DNA of 29,470 bases from a virus: positions 1 to 29,470 of IMG/VR virus record IMGVR_UViG_3300027969_000321; one strand, 5' to 3'. The notes under the pieces were generated by a model. The model ran no database searches. It saw only the letters and a program-made list of their open reading frames with translations, and had not been told where the DNA came from. The position numbers and the translations under genes were made by a program. Position 1 is the stretch's first letter, and each line of letters opens with the position of its first letter. Below, one piece after another: positions 1-10,046 of the stretch.

Positions 1-1
1 C

Positions 2-1261
2 CGTGTTCGAGTTCTGCCTCTTAATTCATCTTTCTGTTTTCCAGAGTTTCATCCTCACGACCGTGAGCGTCTTATTCGTTTTAAGCTCAAGTATCGTTTC
101 TGGGGTACATCGCTTGAAGGAACACGTCAAGTATTTACTTACACAGAAATCCTAACCGATGATGTCATTGAGGAATATATAAATGATGAACTTATTGACT
201 CTCGCCCTAATCCGCTTGGCGTTATCCCTGTTATTCATATTTCAAACGTTCGTGTTAGTGGCAGTCCTTGGGGTCTCAGCGATTGCAATGACATTATTAG
301 TATTAACCGCACTTATAACGAGACTGCTACTGACGTTGCCGACATTGTTAATTACCATGCTGCACCGGTTACGGTCATCATTGGTGCAAAAGCTTCCCAA
401 CTCGAAAAGGGAGCCAACAAAGTATGGGGTGGATTACCAAAAGAGGCTCGAGTCGAAAATCTTGAGGGTGGCTCACAAGGACTAAAGGGCGCTATGGAGT
501 TCATGGAGTTACTTAAGAAGTCTATGCACGAAATGGTTGGTGTTCCAGAAACAGCTCTTGGTCAAGCAATGCCTGTTTCTAATACCTCAGGTGTGGCGCT
601 TTCTATTATGTTCCAACCCCTGATGAACCGCTACCATCAAAAAATTATTCAATACGCACACGGGCTAGAGCGTATCAACGAACTTATTCTTCTTAACCTT
701 GCTGTTAAAGAACCAGAAATGTTTACTTGGAACCCTACATTTAACACTCCAATTAAACCGGGCCAGACTGCACAGTTAGATCCTAACGACCCACTCACAT
801 ACCGCTCTTACGTAATTTTCCCTCAACCGCTACCATTAGACAAGTTGATTGCTTTAAACGAAGTTCAGTCAATGTTGTCTATGGGACTTGAATCCAAAGA
901 AGGCGCTTTGCGTACACTTGGCGAAGAGTTCCCTGCTGAAAAGATGCAAGAAATTCGCCAAGAGCTCATTGATGATGCCAAGGCTGATGGTGCACTACAG
1001 ATGCTAAAGAATGAAATTGCTGCAGAAATTACTAAGCTGACGGGCTTTATGCCTGGTCCTGATGGGGCCCCAGGTCAACCAGTAATGAACCCAGAGTCTG
1101 GCATGCCTATGGCCGGTCAACCTGGAGCAGCAAGCCCAGTTCTCGATGGGGCACAGGCAATGGTTATGCAAGGAGAACAAGAGATCAGAAACCGTCTGGT
1201 AACAGAGGCATACGGAACTAAACTTCCGATGCGTCGAGTACCAGAAGAATACGAAAAATAA
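2..1261 (+). CDS. Portal protein (5' truncated by window edge)
   Basis: The frame is open from base 2, so the gene begins outside the window; 419 codons are present. The portal ring sits at the capsid vertex, binds the terminase during packaging and later the neck proteins. Visible features fit a portal: a beta-rich segment, then a stretch with SPWGLSDCNDI and SINRTYNE (about residues 75-100 of the visible part), then the long helical stem and crown region, and a Pro/Gly/Met-rich tail (GPDGAPGQP) before a charged C-terminus. Position directly before scaffold and capsid genes supports the call. An internal ATG at 494 in the same frame is only an in-frame methionine. What I infer is the family; the exact portal subfamily cannot be set by eye. 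Confidence 0.85.
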   Translation, partial: RVRVLPLNSSFCFPEFHPHDRERLIRFKLKYRFWGTSLEGTRQVFTYTEILTDDVIEEYINDELIDSRPNPLGVIPVIHISNVRVSGSPWGLSDCNDIISINRTYNETATDVADIVNYHAAPVTVIIGAKASQLEKGANKVWGGLPKEARVENLEGGSQGLKGAMEFMELLKKSMHEMVGVPETALGQAMPVSNTSGVALSIMFQPLMNRYHQKIIQYAHGLERINELILLNLAVKEPEMFTWNPTFNTPIKPGQTAQLDPNDPLTYRSYVIFPQPLPLDKLIALNEVQSMLSMGLESKEGALRTLGEEFPAEKMQEIRQELIDDAKADGALQMLKNEIAAEITKLTGFMPGPDGAPGQPVMNPESGMPMAGQPGAASPVLDGAQAMVMQGEQEIRNRLVTEAYGTKLPMRRVPEEYEK

Positions 1262-1268
1262 TCAGTTT

Positions 1269-1311
1269 AGGCAGTATTTTTCCCTAAATACTAGAAAAAT
1301 TGATACTGCTT
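1269..1311 (+). promoter_or_regulatory. Two mutually exclusive hairpins between portal and scaffold genes
   Basis: AGTATTT (1273-1279) pairs perfectly with AAATACT (1286-1292) around a 6-nt loop. The overlapping AGGCAGTAT (1269-1277) can instead pair with ATACTGCTT (1303-1311; 9 bp with one G-U). The two stems share 1273-1277, so only one can form. No U-run follows, so a simple terminator is unlikely. The place, between portal and scaffold, would suit processing or attenuation, but this is inference. Confidence 0.35.
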
Positions 1312-1385
1312 GAAAATGTTTGGTCATATGTGTTAAGAGCTTTGGCTCATTCGTAAAACGACCCCTAGGATGTAAAGGAATCAAA

Positions 1386-2186
1386 ATGTCAGAAGGTTTA
1401 GAAACGGCTGTAGCAGAAGCATTTGCAACTGACTCAGCAACTGTCCCAGTAGTATCACTGTCTGGTGCTGACGCACCCACTGCTACTAACGCTGTATCAG
1501 ATGATGTGAAGAGTAAGTTCTACACAGAAGAAGATTTAGCAAAAGTTCGTTCCCAAGAAAAAGAGAAACTCTATCCACAGATTGAAAATCTAAAGGAAGA
1601 ACTAAACTCACTTAAGAAAGAACGAGAAGAAGAATCCACTCGTAAGGCCGCCGCGGCAGCAGCTACTGAAGCCGCCGAAGCAGCAAAAGCTAAAGAACAA
1701 GCAGAGTCCGAACTGGAAGTTCGTGAACTACTAAAAGTTAAAGAAGCAGAGTGGCAGGAGCAGTTGGAGCGTGAACGTCATGAACGTGAACGAGCCTTCG
1801 CTCTACTGGAGCAAGAACGTACGTTTACGGACCTTCAGAACTACCGCTCACAGCGGTTAGAACAAGAACGCGAAACAATCATGCCAGAGCTTGTCGATCT
1901 TCTAGCGGGTAATACTCGTGAAGAAATCGAAGCAAGCATTGAAGGATTGAAAGAGCGCTCAAACAGAATTCTCGAATCTGCGCAGCAGGCAATGCAAACC
2001 GCACGTCGAGATATGACGGGGACAAGGGCAACCTTGCCTCCAGCCGGACCACTGGAAAATAATTCGTCGCAACGTAACTTCACCGCAGCGGAAATCGCTG
2101 CAATGTCTGTTCAAGAATACGCACAATACCGAGATAAGCTTATGAGCCCAACGGCTCGTGGCGTATCACAGGGCATGCTCGGCTAG
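1386..2186 (+). CDS. Capsid scaffolding protein (putative)
   Basis: A 266-residue, strongly charged protein. An Ala/Glu/Lys/Arg-rich coiled coil covers roughly residues 45-200, with heptad-like runs such as EEAAAAK-type and ERERHERERAF-type segments. The N-terminus is acidic and Ser/Ala/Thr-rich, and the C-terminus carries SPTARGVSQGMLG. Scaffolding proteins are internal helical proteins that guide capsid shell assembly and then leave; their genes lie between portal and capsid genes, as here. The start at 1386 is chosen because AAAGGA lies just upstream; the frame stays open back to a GTG or ATG near 1320, but that extension reads through the intergenic leader and adds unlikely sequence. No protease motif was recognised. 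Confidence 0.72.
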   Translation: MSEGLETAVAEAFATDSATVPVVSLSGADAPTATNAVSDDVKSKFYTEEDLAKVRSQEKEKLYPQIENLKEELNSLKKEREEESTRKAAAAAATEAAEAAKAKEQAESELEVRELLKVKEAEWQEQLERERHERERAFALLEQERTFTDLQNYRSQRLEQERETIMPELVDLLAGNTREEIEASIEGLKERSNRILESAQQAMQTARRDMTGTRATLPPAGPLENNSSQRNFTAAEIAAMSVQEYAQYRDKLMSPTARGVSQGMLG

Positions 2187-2225
2187 TAACCCATAATCCC
2201 AAATCCAACTAAGGAGCTATAGCTA

Positions 2226-3293
2226 ATGGCATCTGGAATCACGGGTACCGGCAACCTCGCTGCGTCCCCAACCGCTTACAGCGGCACTAACACCCAACTA
2301 ACTCAGGCAATTCAGCAGATCTGGTCAAAGGAAATCCTTTTTCAGGCTCTGCCAATTCTTCGCTTTGAGCAGTTTGCAGTAAAGAAGACAGAACTTGGTG
2401 TTGCACCAGGTCTTCAGATTAACTTCATGCGTTATAACAACCTCGGATACGCTTCAGCTCTTGTTGAAGGTGTTCGTATGCAGACTAACGCACTTACAGC
2501 GCAACAGTTCTCAATCACAGTAACAGAGCATGGTTATGCTCTTGCTGTATCTGAGCTTCTATTGAACGCTTCATTCGATGACGTAATGGCTTCAGCCTCA
2601 CGTCTTCTTGGTCGTAACATGGCTATCTACCTAGATAACCTTTCACGCGACACACTTATGGCTGCATCTTCAACAATTTATGGTGAAGATCGCTCAGATC
2701 TAACAGCAGTTAACAACTGGTACGCAAACGGTGCAACAGGCACTACTCGCGCATCAATGACTGGTAACTACTTCTTGACACCACATACTGTCAAGGACGC
2801 TGTTGAGTCACTAGCCACAAAGAACATTCCTCGCCTTGGTGAGACATATGTTGCTTTCGTTCACCCACACCAGAGCCGTAAACTTCGTGACAACGCAGAG
2901 TTCATCGAAGTAACAAAGTACGCTGCTCCAGGTAACTTCATGCTAGGTGAAATTGGTCGTCTATACGACACAGTATTCATCGAAACAACACAGGTTGAAA
3001 AGGTTGTAGGCGGAGCTGGTTCAGGTTATTCAGCTGACACAGCAGTAACACCAACAATCACAGCTGGTGGTGGATACATCACTCCAGCAACAAAGACAGG
3101 TAACGGAAACAAGGATCGTTATGCAGCTATCTTCATCGGAGATAACGCATTCGGTCACGCAATCTCACTTCCTGTTGAACTTCGCGATGGCGGTATTCTT
3201 GACTTCGGTCGTGAGCACGCTCTTGCTTGGTACTCAATCTTCGGTCTTGGTCTAATCACTGACCAGTCTGTAATCATTGCAGAAACCAACTAA
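2226..3293 (+). CDS. Major capsid protein, N4-gp56-like
   Basis: A 355-residue protein that forms the icosahedral shell. The N-terminal part has TQAIQQIWSKEILFQALP followed by a conserved hydrophobic and basic stretch (FEQFAVKK), then GLQINFMRYNN and TEHGYALAVSELLLNAS. This order is typical of the N4 gp56-type capsid family (HK97 fold). The C-terminal half has FVHPHQSRKLRD and GEIGRLYDTVFIETTQV, also familiar from this family. A strong ribosome site (AAGGAG) precedes the ATG. The protein has no long leader for cleavage that I can see. Codon choice is more uniform than in the accessory genes, as expected for a highly expressed protein, though I did not compute this. Confidence 0.88.
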   Translation: MASGITGTGNLAASPTAYSGTNTQLTQAIQQIWSKEILFQALPILRFEQFAVKKTELGVAPGLQINFMRYNNLGYASALVEGVRMQTNALTAQQFSITVTEHGYALAVSELLLNASFDDVMASASRLLGRNMAIYLDNLSRDTLMAASSTIYGEDRSDLTAVNNWYANGATGTTRASMTGNYFLTPHTVKDAVESLATKNIPRLGETYVAFVHPHQSRKLRDNAEFIEVTKYAAPGNFMLGEIGRLYDTVFIETTQVEKVVGGAGSGYSADTAVTPTITAGGGYITPATKTGNGNKDRYAAIFIGDNAFGHAISLPVELRDGGILDFGREHALAWYSIFGLGLITDQSVIIAETN

Positions 3294-3328
3294 GTTCAAA
3301 AAGGCTTAAAAAAACTTAATAGCAGAGG

Positions 3329-3354
3329 GGAGGGGGGCTTAAAAACCCCCCTTC
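3329..3354 (+). terminator. Hairpin after the capsid gene
   Basis: GGGGGG (3332-3337) pairs with CCCCCC (3346-3351) around an 8-nt A-rich loop, and the stem extends outward by an A-T pair and further weaker pairs. Only a poor T-run follows (TTCTAC). It may be a partial terminator or an RNA-stabilising hairpin that sets capsid mRNA apart from downstream genes. Confidence 0.5.
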
Positions 3355-3388
3355 TACAAATTCACTTTTAAAACTTCGGAGGATACAA

Positions 3389-3754
3389 ATGGCAGGAAAA
3401 GCACCAACAGACGTCACGGGTCGTAAGAGAGATGCTCTCGCAGCGGCTAACGCAGAAGCAATGCAAGAGCGAGCAAATGAAATGTCTCTAGCAACCGCAA
3501 CTGCACAGATCAAATTAGAAACAGAAGTAATTGACGCAACAGTACCTGGTCGCGCAACAGTAGTTGTCGATAAGGTAACAACAGTAGGTAATCAAGATGG
3601 TGAAACCGTAGAAATTCGCGTGATTTCAGACATTGAGAACATGACACTCGGCTCAGGAAATAATTATTCCTTTAAGGCTGGTCAAAAGTATCAGGTTACC
3701 AAAATCGTTGCTCAGCACCTTAAAGAAAAAGGTTATCTAGCTGGCGTTATCTAA
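3389..3754 (+). CDS. Small head-associated protein (unknown)
   Basis: 121 residues, with GGAGG just before the start. Residues 1-45 are an Ala/Arg/Glu-rich helix; residues 46-85 look like beta strands (KLETEVIDATV, TVEIRVISDI); the last 30 (FKAGQKYQVTKIVAQHLKEKGYLAGVI) match the 'F.G..Y.V...A..L..KGY' ending that I recognise in many small phage head proteins. It is flanked by the hairpin after the capsid gene and the terminator at 3772, so it can be expressed with the capsid operon. A capsid decoration or head-completion role fits the place, but I cannot name a family. Confidence 0.6.
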   Translation: MAGKAPTDVTGRKRDALAAANAEAMQERANEMSLATATAQIKLETEVIDATVPGRATVVVDKVTTVGNQDGETVEIRVISDIENMTLGSGNNYSFKAGQKYQVTKIVAQHLKEKGYLAGVI

Positions 3755-3771
3755 TACTGATCTTTAACGTG

Positions 3772-3800
3772 GCGGCGGGTCTTCGGGCCCGCTGTTTCGT
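3772..3800 (+). terminator. Rho-independent terminator closing the head operon
   Basis: GCGGGTC (3775-3781) and GGCCCGC (3786-3792) form a 7-bp stem (one G-U) capped by a UUCG tetraloop. The stem can extend with C3773-G3794 and G-U pairs. TGTTTCGTTT follows. A UUCG loop on a GC-rich stem is very stable. Confidence 0.8.
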
Positions 3801-3818
3801 TTATAAGGACTTTTATTA

Positions 3819-3857
3819 CTAGTGCGTGGGATTATTAATCCCTAGTGCGTTTATATT
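3819..3857 (+). promoter_or_regulatory. Palindrome between direct repeats, with -10-like boxes
   Basis: CTAGTGCGT occurs at 3819-3827 and again at 3842-3850. Between them is the palindrome GGGATTA-T-TAATCCC (3828-3842; perfect 7-bp arms). TATATT (3852-3857) follows the second copy and GATTAT (3830-3835) follows the first, both like -10 boxes. It lies directly after a terminator and before the neck adaptor gene, where a new promoter is expected. A transcript from TATATT would start around 3864 and lose most of the AAGGAG ribosome site; one from GATTAT would keep it. No TTGACA-like -35 box was found. Confidence 0.4.
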
Positions 3858-3869
3858 TAAGGAGCAAGA

Positions 3870-4931
3870 GTGGCCGTTCTTTCAGACCTTGTCTCTAGAG
3901 TTCGTATGGAATTGGGAGACCTTCCAAAGGAATTCTCCTATACAGCCACAGGAGACGGTGTTCGCAAAGACTTTGATATTAAAGTCCGTCCCGTCAATCC
4001 AGGCACCCTAGTCGTTAAGGTTAACGGCACCCCTATTGCTCAACCTACTGGCTACACCGTAGAAGAACAGCACGGCGTAATTCACTTTGTCACAGCCCCA
4101 GCCCTAAACTCTGCTGTTACGGTTTCTGGCACTAACTACCGCTACTTTATTGACGCTGATATTGAACAGTTTGTGTTGGTTGCTGTAGGACAGCACACGT
4201 ACAACCGAACAGATAGCTACGGAAGCGCTGTAACAATTACTAAACTTCCTCTTGTTGAAGAGTATCCTCTTATTATTTTGTCGACTATCGAAGCCTTATG
4301 GACTCTAGCGACAGACGCATCATTTGATATTAATATTATGGCGCCAGACGGGGTAACAATCCCTCGTGACCAGCGCTACTCACAGTTGACCAACATGATT
4401 CAGCAACGCTGGGATCAATACAAGCAGCTATCATCAGCGCTTAACATTGGTCTTTGGAAGATTGAGATGGGCACGCTTCGCCGTGTTTCTCGCATTACCA
4501 ACAAACTTGTTCCTGTCTTTATGCCTCAAGAGATTGATGACTCACGACGTCCGGAGCGTGTTTATATTAACAACGATCTAAATGGACGAACACCGGTTGC
4601 GGTCAACATCGGCACCTATGACATTATTCTTAATCAGGGCGACTCATGGTATGCAATCTTTGACTTCCCAGATAACACTAACTTTGCTGACTTGGTATTT
4701 AAAGCACAGATTAGAACATTCCCTAACTCGCCTTCTATCTGGGCATCGTTTGTTATTACCGTAGAGAACTCCACTACAAAGAAGTTGCGCCTATCCTTAC
4801 CTAAGGATAAGAGCCGTTACATTCCTCGTCGTGCTTTTTGGGATCTTCAAGCAACATCCATTAGCGATCCAGAATTCCAGCAAACTTACATCCGCGGTCA
4901 AGTGTTCCTAAGTGAAGAAGTAACTCAGTAA
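3870..4931 (+). CDS. Head-tail adaptor-like neck protein with C-terminal Ig/BppU-like domain
   Basis: 353 residues, GTG start with AAGGAG 5 nt upstream. Three parts are visible: a short helix ([14 protein letters not shown]) followed by a small beta domain (about residues 20-92, [12 protein letters not shown] and [10 protein letters not shown]); a helical core (about 93-215) with [20 protein letters not shown] and [16 protein letters not shown]; and a C-terminal beta domain (about 235-353) starting ..[17 protein letters not shown]. The helical part suits a portal-bound adaptor. The C-terminal part resembles the BppU-type immunoglobulin-like domains that anchor receptor-binding proteins. The next gene is a fibre, so this protein may dock fibres to the neck. 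Family assignment is by pattern only. Confidence 0.5.
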   Translation: MAVLSDLVSRVRMELGDLPKEFSYTATGDGVRKDFDIKVRPVNPGTLVVKVNGTPIAQPTGYTVEEQHGVIHFVTAPALNSAVTVSGTNYRYFIDADIEQFVLVAVGQHTYNRTDSYGSAVTITKLPLVEEYPLIILSTIEALWTLATDASFDINIMAPDGVTIPRDQRYSQLTNMIQQRWDQYKQLSSALNIGLWKIEMGTLRRVSRITNKLVPVFMPQEIDDSRRPERVYINNDLNGRTPVAVNIGTYDIILNQGDSWYAIFDFPDNTNFADLVFKAQIRTFPNSPSIWASFVITVENSTTKKLRLSLPKDKSRYIPRRAFWDLQATSISDPEFQQTYIRGQVFLSEEVTQ

Positions 4932-4932
4932 C

Positions 4933-6597
<1,665 letters not shown>

Positions 6598-6933
6598 ATG
6601 GCAGCAATTGAACGTCTTGGTATAACTAAGTTGGCAACATCGGTAGCCTTTGGCTCTGGTGGAACTACTATTTTTACAGCCAATGACAATTACTTATTAT
6701 CTGTAATAGCGGCAAACACTAAATCCACTGACGGAGTAGTATTTGTATACGTTATTCCATCGGGTGCTTCAGTATCTGGCTACGGGGTTATTGCATACTC
6801 TCTTCCTGTATCGGGCTTTAACAGCTACGAAACATTTAGATTTGGCGTTAACGCAACGGACGTAGTAAAAGTTGCAGGATCAGAAGGTATGGCTTTTTAC
6901 ATTCAAGGTATTGACCAAGTAGCTACGGTATAG
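6598..6933 (+). CDS. Small beta-rich virion protein (unknown)
   Basis: 111 residues, ATG directly after the collagen gene stop (TAAATG), so probably translated by coupling. The sequence alternates short beta strands and turns: TKLATSVAF, YLLSVIAANT, GVVFVYVIPSGAS, YGVIAYSLPVS, SYETFRFGVNATDVVKVAG and MAFYIQGIDQVA. The 'YET FRFxVNxTDVxKVxG' pattern is one I have seen in small phage fibre-associated proteins. A fibre-tip or fibre-linked trimeric domain is plausible. No catalytic motif is visible. Confidence 0.6.
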   Translation: MAAIERLGITKLATSVAFGSGGTTIFTANDNYLLSVIAANTKSTDGVVFVYVIPSGASVSGYGVIAYSLPVSGFNSYETFRFGVNATDVVKVAGSEGMAFYIQGIDQVATV

Positions 6934-6941
6934 GAGAAAAA

Positions 6942-7262
6942 ATGCCAGGTTATGCAAATCCAACCGACCTTACGGGAGCAACCGTAATAGGTTATGACTC
7001 GAGAGATACTCTTCCCTTAGCTAGCGCTCTTGGCGGATTCCCAACTATTGAAGAAATTGGGGATAAAACATTCTACGGATGGAAATTAGATCCCGTCACT
7101 GGACGCCTTACTGTTACTAAGATTGACTCAGACGATAACTCAGTAGTTGACCTACCAAAAGAGAACATTTTAAGAGATAATGACTACAAAGTATGGGTTT
7201 GGACCACAAGCTTAATCAAGCTAAGTTGGAACGCTGACCATCTAAATATGGAGGTAAATTAA
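6942..7262 (+). CDS. Small virion-associated protein (unknown)
   Basis: 106 residues with GGAG 6-7 nt before ATG. The text includes an Asp/Thr-rich N-terminus (ANPTDLTGATVIGYDSRDTLP) and a compact beta-like second half (FYGWKLDPVTGRLTVTKID, DYKVWVWTTSLIKLSW). The stop overlaps the start of the 924-aa fibre gene as TAATG, which points to coupled synthesis with that fibre, for example as an adaptor or assembly partner. I do not recognise the family. Confidence 0.6.
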   Translation: MPGYANPTDLTGATVIGYDSRDTLPLASALGGFPTIEEIGDKTFYGWKLDPVTGRLTVTKIDSDDNSVVDLPKENILRDNDYKVWVWTTSLIKLSWNADHLNMEVN

Positions 7263-10036
7263 TGGCACAGATTATTGACCTAGGCAAACTTCGGTTTGTT
7301 TTTAAGGGAACCTACTCTGGCTCAACAACCTACGAGCTAAACGATGTAGTTCGTTACGGTGGTAACCTCTATGTTTACAAGTACGTACTAGAGACAAGCG
7401 CAAACCTCCCAACCAACGCTACTTATTGGGACTTGATGATGGAAGGCATCTCTTTTAAGGGTACTTACAATAACTCCACTGCTTATAAAATTGGCGACCT
7501 TGTAACTGAAGGCGGTAAGGGCTTTATCTGTATCTTGGATTCAACAGCCAATCGTCCACCTAATGGAACCTATTGGACAACTATTGTAGACGGCCTCCAA
7601 TACGAAGGTGAATACTCAGGCTCTACAACTTATCAAGTAAACGACGTAGTTAGCTACGGTGGTTCTGCGTACATTAATATTCTTAGATCAACTGGAAATG
7701 CCCCAACAGATACCACTTACTGGAATCTATTTGTTAACGGTGCTTACCCAGATCAAACTAGTAAAGCAACATTTATTTTAACAACAAACGGCACTGCCGT
7801 TGCTTGGACAGACACGCCAACTTTAACCACTCTTGCAACTCGTGCAGACATCACTGTTGGTGGCGACGTAATAGCTCAGGGAAGCGTTGAAGTAAGCGGC
7901 CGTGCAGTATCTATTACTAACAAGGTAATTTCTTCTAACACAGCAACCGTGACTACTTCTGCAAAACATTATTTTGACGTTGGTGACACTGTTCTTGTTG
8001 CTGGAGTTGGCGCTGGTTGGAACGGCAGTAACATTCTTACTGGCGTAACTGACACTACCTTTAGTTTCTTTACCTCTGCTGCAAACTCAGCATCTGCTGC
8101 TGTATCACCAGCTGGAACTGGAACAGTAGTAGGACACATTGTTAACGGCGGAAATCTTTCAGTAGCGGGTACAACTACCCTTACTGATCTTTTAAACGCT
8201 AACGGCGGAATCGCTGTCAACACAAACAAATTCACAGTAGACGCTACTACTGGAGATACTGTAGTAGATGGCGACTTCCATGTAGAGGGCACCCCTTACT
8301 TTGGAGCAAATGCTGTAACGATTGCAGAGACTAATGGCGCTAACGTAAAATCAACTTCGTTTAAGGCGCGTACTTCAAACGTAGCAACTATTACTACTAC
8401 CGCACCACACAACTTCTACCCATTCCAAAATGTTATTGTTGCAATTGGCGATGCCACATTTGATGGTCCAGCAGAAGTTATTGCTACCCCTACAACCACT
8501 ACCTTTACCTATGCTAACGTTGGTACAAACTTAGCTTCAACAGCAGCCTCTGGCTCTGGAAAGCAAGTAAGCGCCGCAACTGGATTTACTAACCTAATTG
8601 CATTTGCTGAGATTAACGCAGCAGATGACTTCGCTCAGTTCTCAATCCAAAATACAGCCGCTGGAACTAACTCTTCAGCCGACTTCCAAGCATACCCAGA
8701 CAACGGTACAGACTTCTCTGGTTATATTGATATGGGTATCACATCTTCTACCTTTGCTGACCCAGAGTTTACAATCACCGGTCCAAACGATGGTTACATC
8801 TTTATGACTGCACCGGTAGGAACTACTGGTAAGGGAAACCTTGTTCTTGCAACAGGTGGCTACGGATCTCAAAATAAAATTGTTTTTGCAGCAGGTGGTC
8901 TTGATTCTAACTCTTCACAGATGGAGATCACTCCTAACCAAAACGTAAAAATTTCTATCCCTACACCTTCTACAAGCGCTACAACTGGTGCTTTCCAAGT
9001 AGTTGGTGGCGTAGGTATCTCTGGTGACTTGAACATTGCCGGTAACGTAAACATTGTCGGTACTATCGCATTTGGTGGTTCTGGAACAACAGTTACAACT
9101 AACAACCTATCTGTTGGTGAGCCAATGATTTTCTCTGGTGCTGGTAACCAAGCAGATATCCTTGACGAAGGTATGATCTTTGAATACGCCAAGACTGTAT
9201 CTGCCATTACTAATACAGTAACTAATAAGGCTCTTACATCTAACGTAGCAACACTTACTACAGGAACTGCCCACACCTACCGTGCTGGTGACGTTGTAGT
9301 GGTTTCAAGCGTAGATGCAACTTTCAACGGTACCTACTCAATTATTGCGGTACCTACCTCAACAACATTTACCTATGCTAAGACAGCTACTAACGTAACT
9401 TCCGCAGCAGTATCACCAGTTGGTGGAACCTCTGTAGCGGCTCGTCGTGAGTTTGCAGGTATGGTTCGTGACGCAGTCGATGCTGGCGGAAATGGAATCT
9501 TTAAAGTATTTACTGGCGCAACAACTAAGCCAACTACATCAGTTAACTTTGCTGAAGCGGGTCTTACCTACGGAAACGTACAGGTTAACAACTCAATCGT
9601 TGGCGGAACCCTTGCAGTAACTGGCAACTCAACCTTTACAGGTGATGTAACTATTGCTGGTAACCTCAAGGTTCAAGAAATGTCCGAAGATGTTATCGAC
9701 GTAGCGCTTTCTTCTAACGTTGCTGCACTTGACTACGCAACAGGTAATATCTTCTGGATTACCTCAACACCTTCTGCTGCTATGACTTGGAGCATTACAA
9801 ACGCACCAACAGTTAACGGTCGTACATTTACAATCACTGGTTTTGTAACTCAAGGTGCTACTGGATACATCCCATCAACTCTAAACGTTAACGGCTCTGC
9901 TGTTACAATTAAGTGGTTTGGTGGAACATCTCCTACACCAACATCATCTTCAGGCAAGATTGATATATTTAACTTCACACTCATCTATCGTGGATCTGCT
10001 TTTACAGCTCTGGGTAACGCATCAGTTAACTTCTAA
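7262..10036 (+). CDS. Large modular tail/neck fibre protein
   Basis: 924 residues, strong GGAGGT site before ATG. Residues about 10-158 hold three copies of a ~47-aa unit (FKGTYSGSTTYELNDVV..GG.LY..K..T...P.N.TYW), which resembles small carbohydrate-binding-like beta domains in other fibres. A second ~65-70-aa unit occurs three times (about 222-292, 370-440, 658-725): T/SSN.ATVTT...H....GD.V.V......F.G......TTFTY. Around 578-612 is TGAFQVVGGVGISGDLNIAG, a linker motif common in phage fibres. The C-terminal ~130 residues are Thr/Ser-rich beta sequence. The role is most likely host-surface contact. Chaperone-type C-terminal autoprotease residues were not identified. Confidence 0.8.
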   Translation: MAQIIDLGKLRFVFKGTYSGSTTYELNDVVRYGGNLYVYKYVLETSANLPTNATYWDLMMEGISFKGTYNNSTAYKIGDLVTEGGKGFICILDSTANRPPNGTYWTTIVDGLQYEGEYSGSTTYQVNDVVSYGGSAYINILRSTGNAPTDTTYWNLFVNGAYPDQTSKATFILTTNGTAVAWTDTPTLTTLATRADITVGGDVIAQGSVEVSGRAVSITNKVISSNTATVTTSAKHYFDVGDTVLVAGVGAGWNGSNILTGVTDTTFSFFTSAANSASAAVSPAGTGTVVGHIVNGGNLSVAGTTTLTDLLNANGGIAVNTNKFTVDATTGDTVVDGDFHVEGTPYFGANAVTIAETNGANVKSTSFKARTSNVATITTTAPHNFYPFQNVIVAIGDATFDGPAEVIATPTTTTFTYANVGTNLASTAASGSGKQVSAATGFTNLIAFAEINAADDFAQFSIQNTAAGTNSSADFQAYPDNGTDFSGYIDMGITSSTFADPEFTITGPNDGYIFMTAPVGTTGKGNLVLATGGYGSQNKIVFAAGGLDSNSSQMEITPNQNVKISIPTPSTSATTGAFQVVGGVGISGDLNIAGNVNIVGTIAFGGSGTTVTTNNLSVGEPMIFSGAGNQADILDEGMIFEYAKTVSAITNTVTNKALTSNVATLTTGTAHTYRAGDVVVVSSVDATFNGTYSIIAVPTSTTFTYAKTATNVTSAAVSPVGGTSVAARREFAGMVRDAVDAGGNGIFKVFTGATTKPTTSVNFAEAGLTYGNVQVNNSIVGGTLAVTGNSTFTGDVTIAGNLKVQEMSEDVIDVALSSNVAALDYATGNIFWITSTPSAAMTWSITNAPTVNGRTFTITGFVTQGATGYIPSTLNVNGSAVTIKWFGGTSPTPTSSSGKIDIFNFTLIYRGSAFTALGNASVNF

Positions 10037-10046
10037 GGAGCACTAA

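Noticed and set aside
183-485. A 100-aa hydrophobic frame at the left edge
   Set aside because: It overlaps the portal frame, which is open from base 2 and has clear portal sequence; the hydrophobic frame has no ribosome site and is a shadow.
1310-1338. Promoter with TTGAAA at 1310 before scaffold
   Set aside because: No matching -10 box at 16-18 nt (only TTAAGA with few matches).
1320-1385. Upstream extension of the scaffold gene
   Set aside because: The start at 1386 has AAAGGA at the right distance; the extension reads through the intergenic hairpin region and is not scaffold-like.
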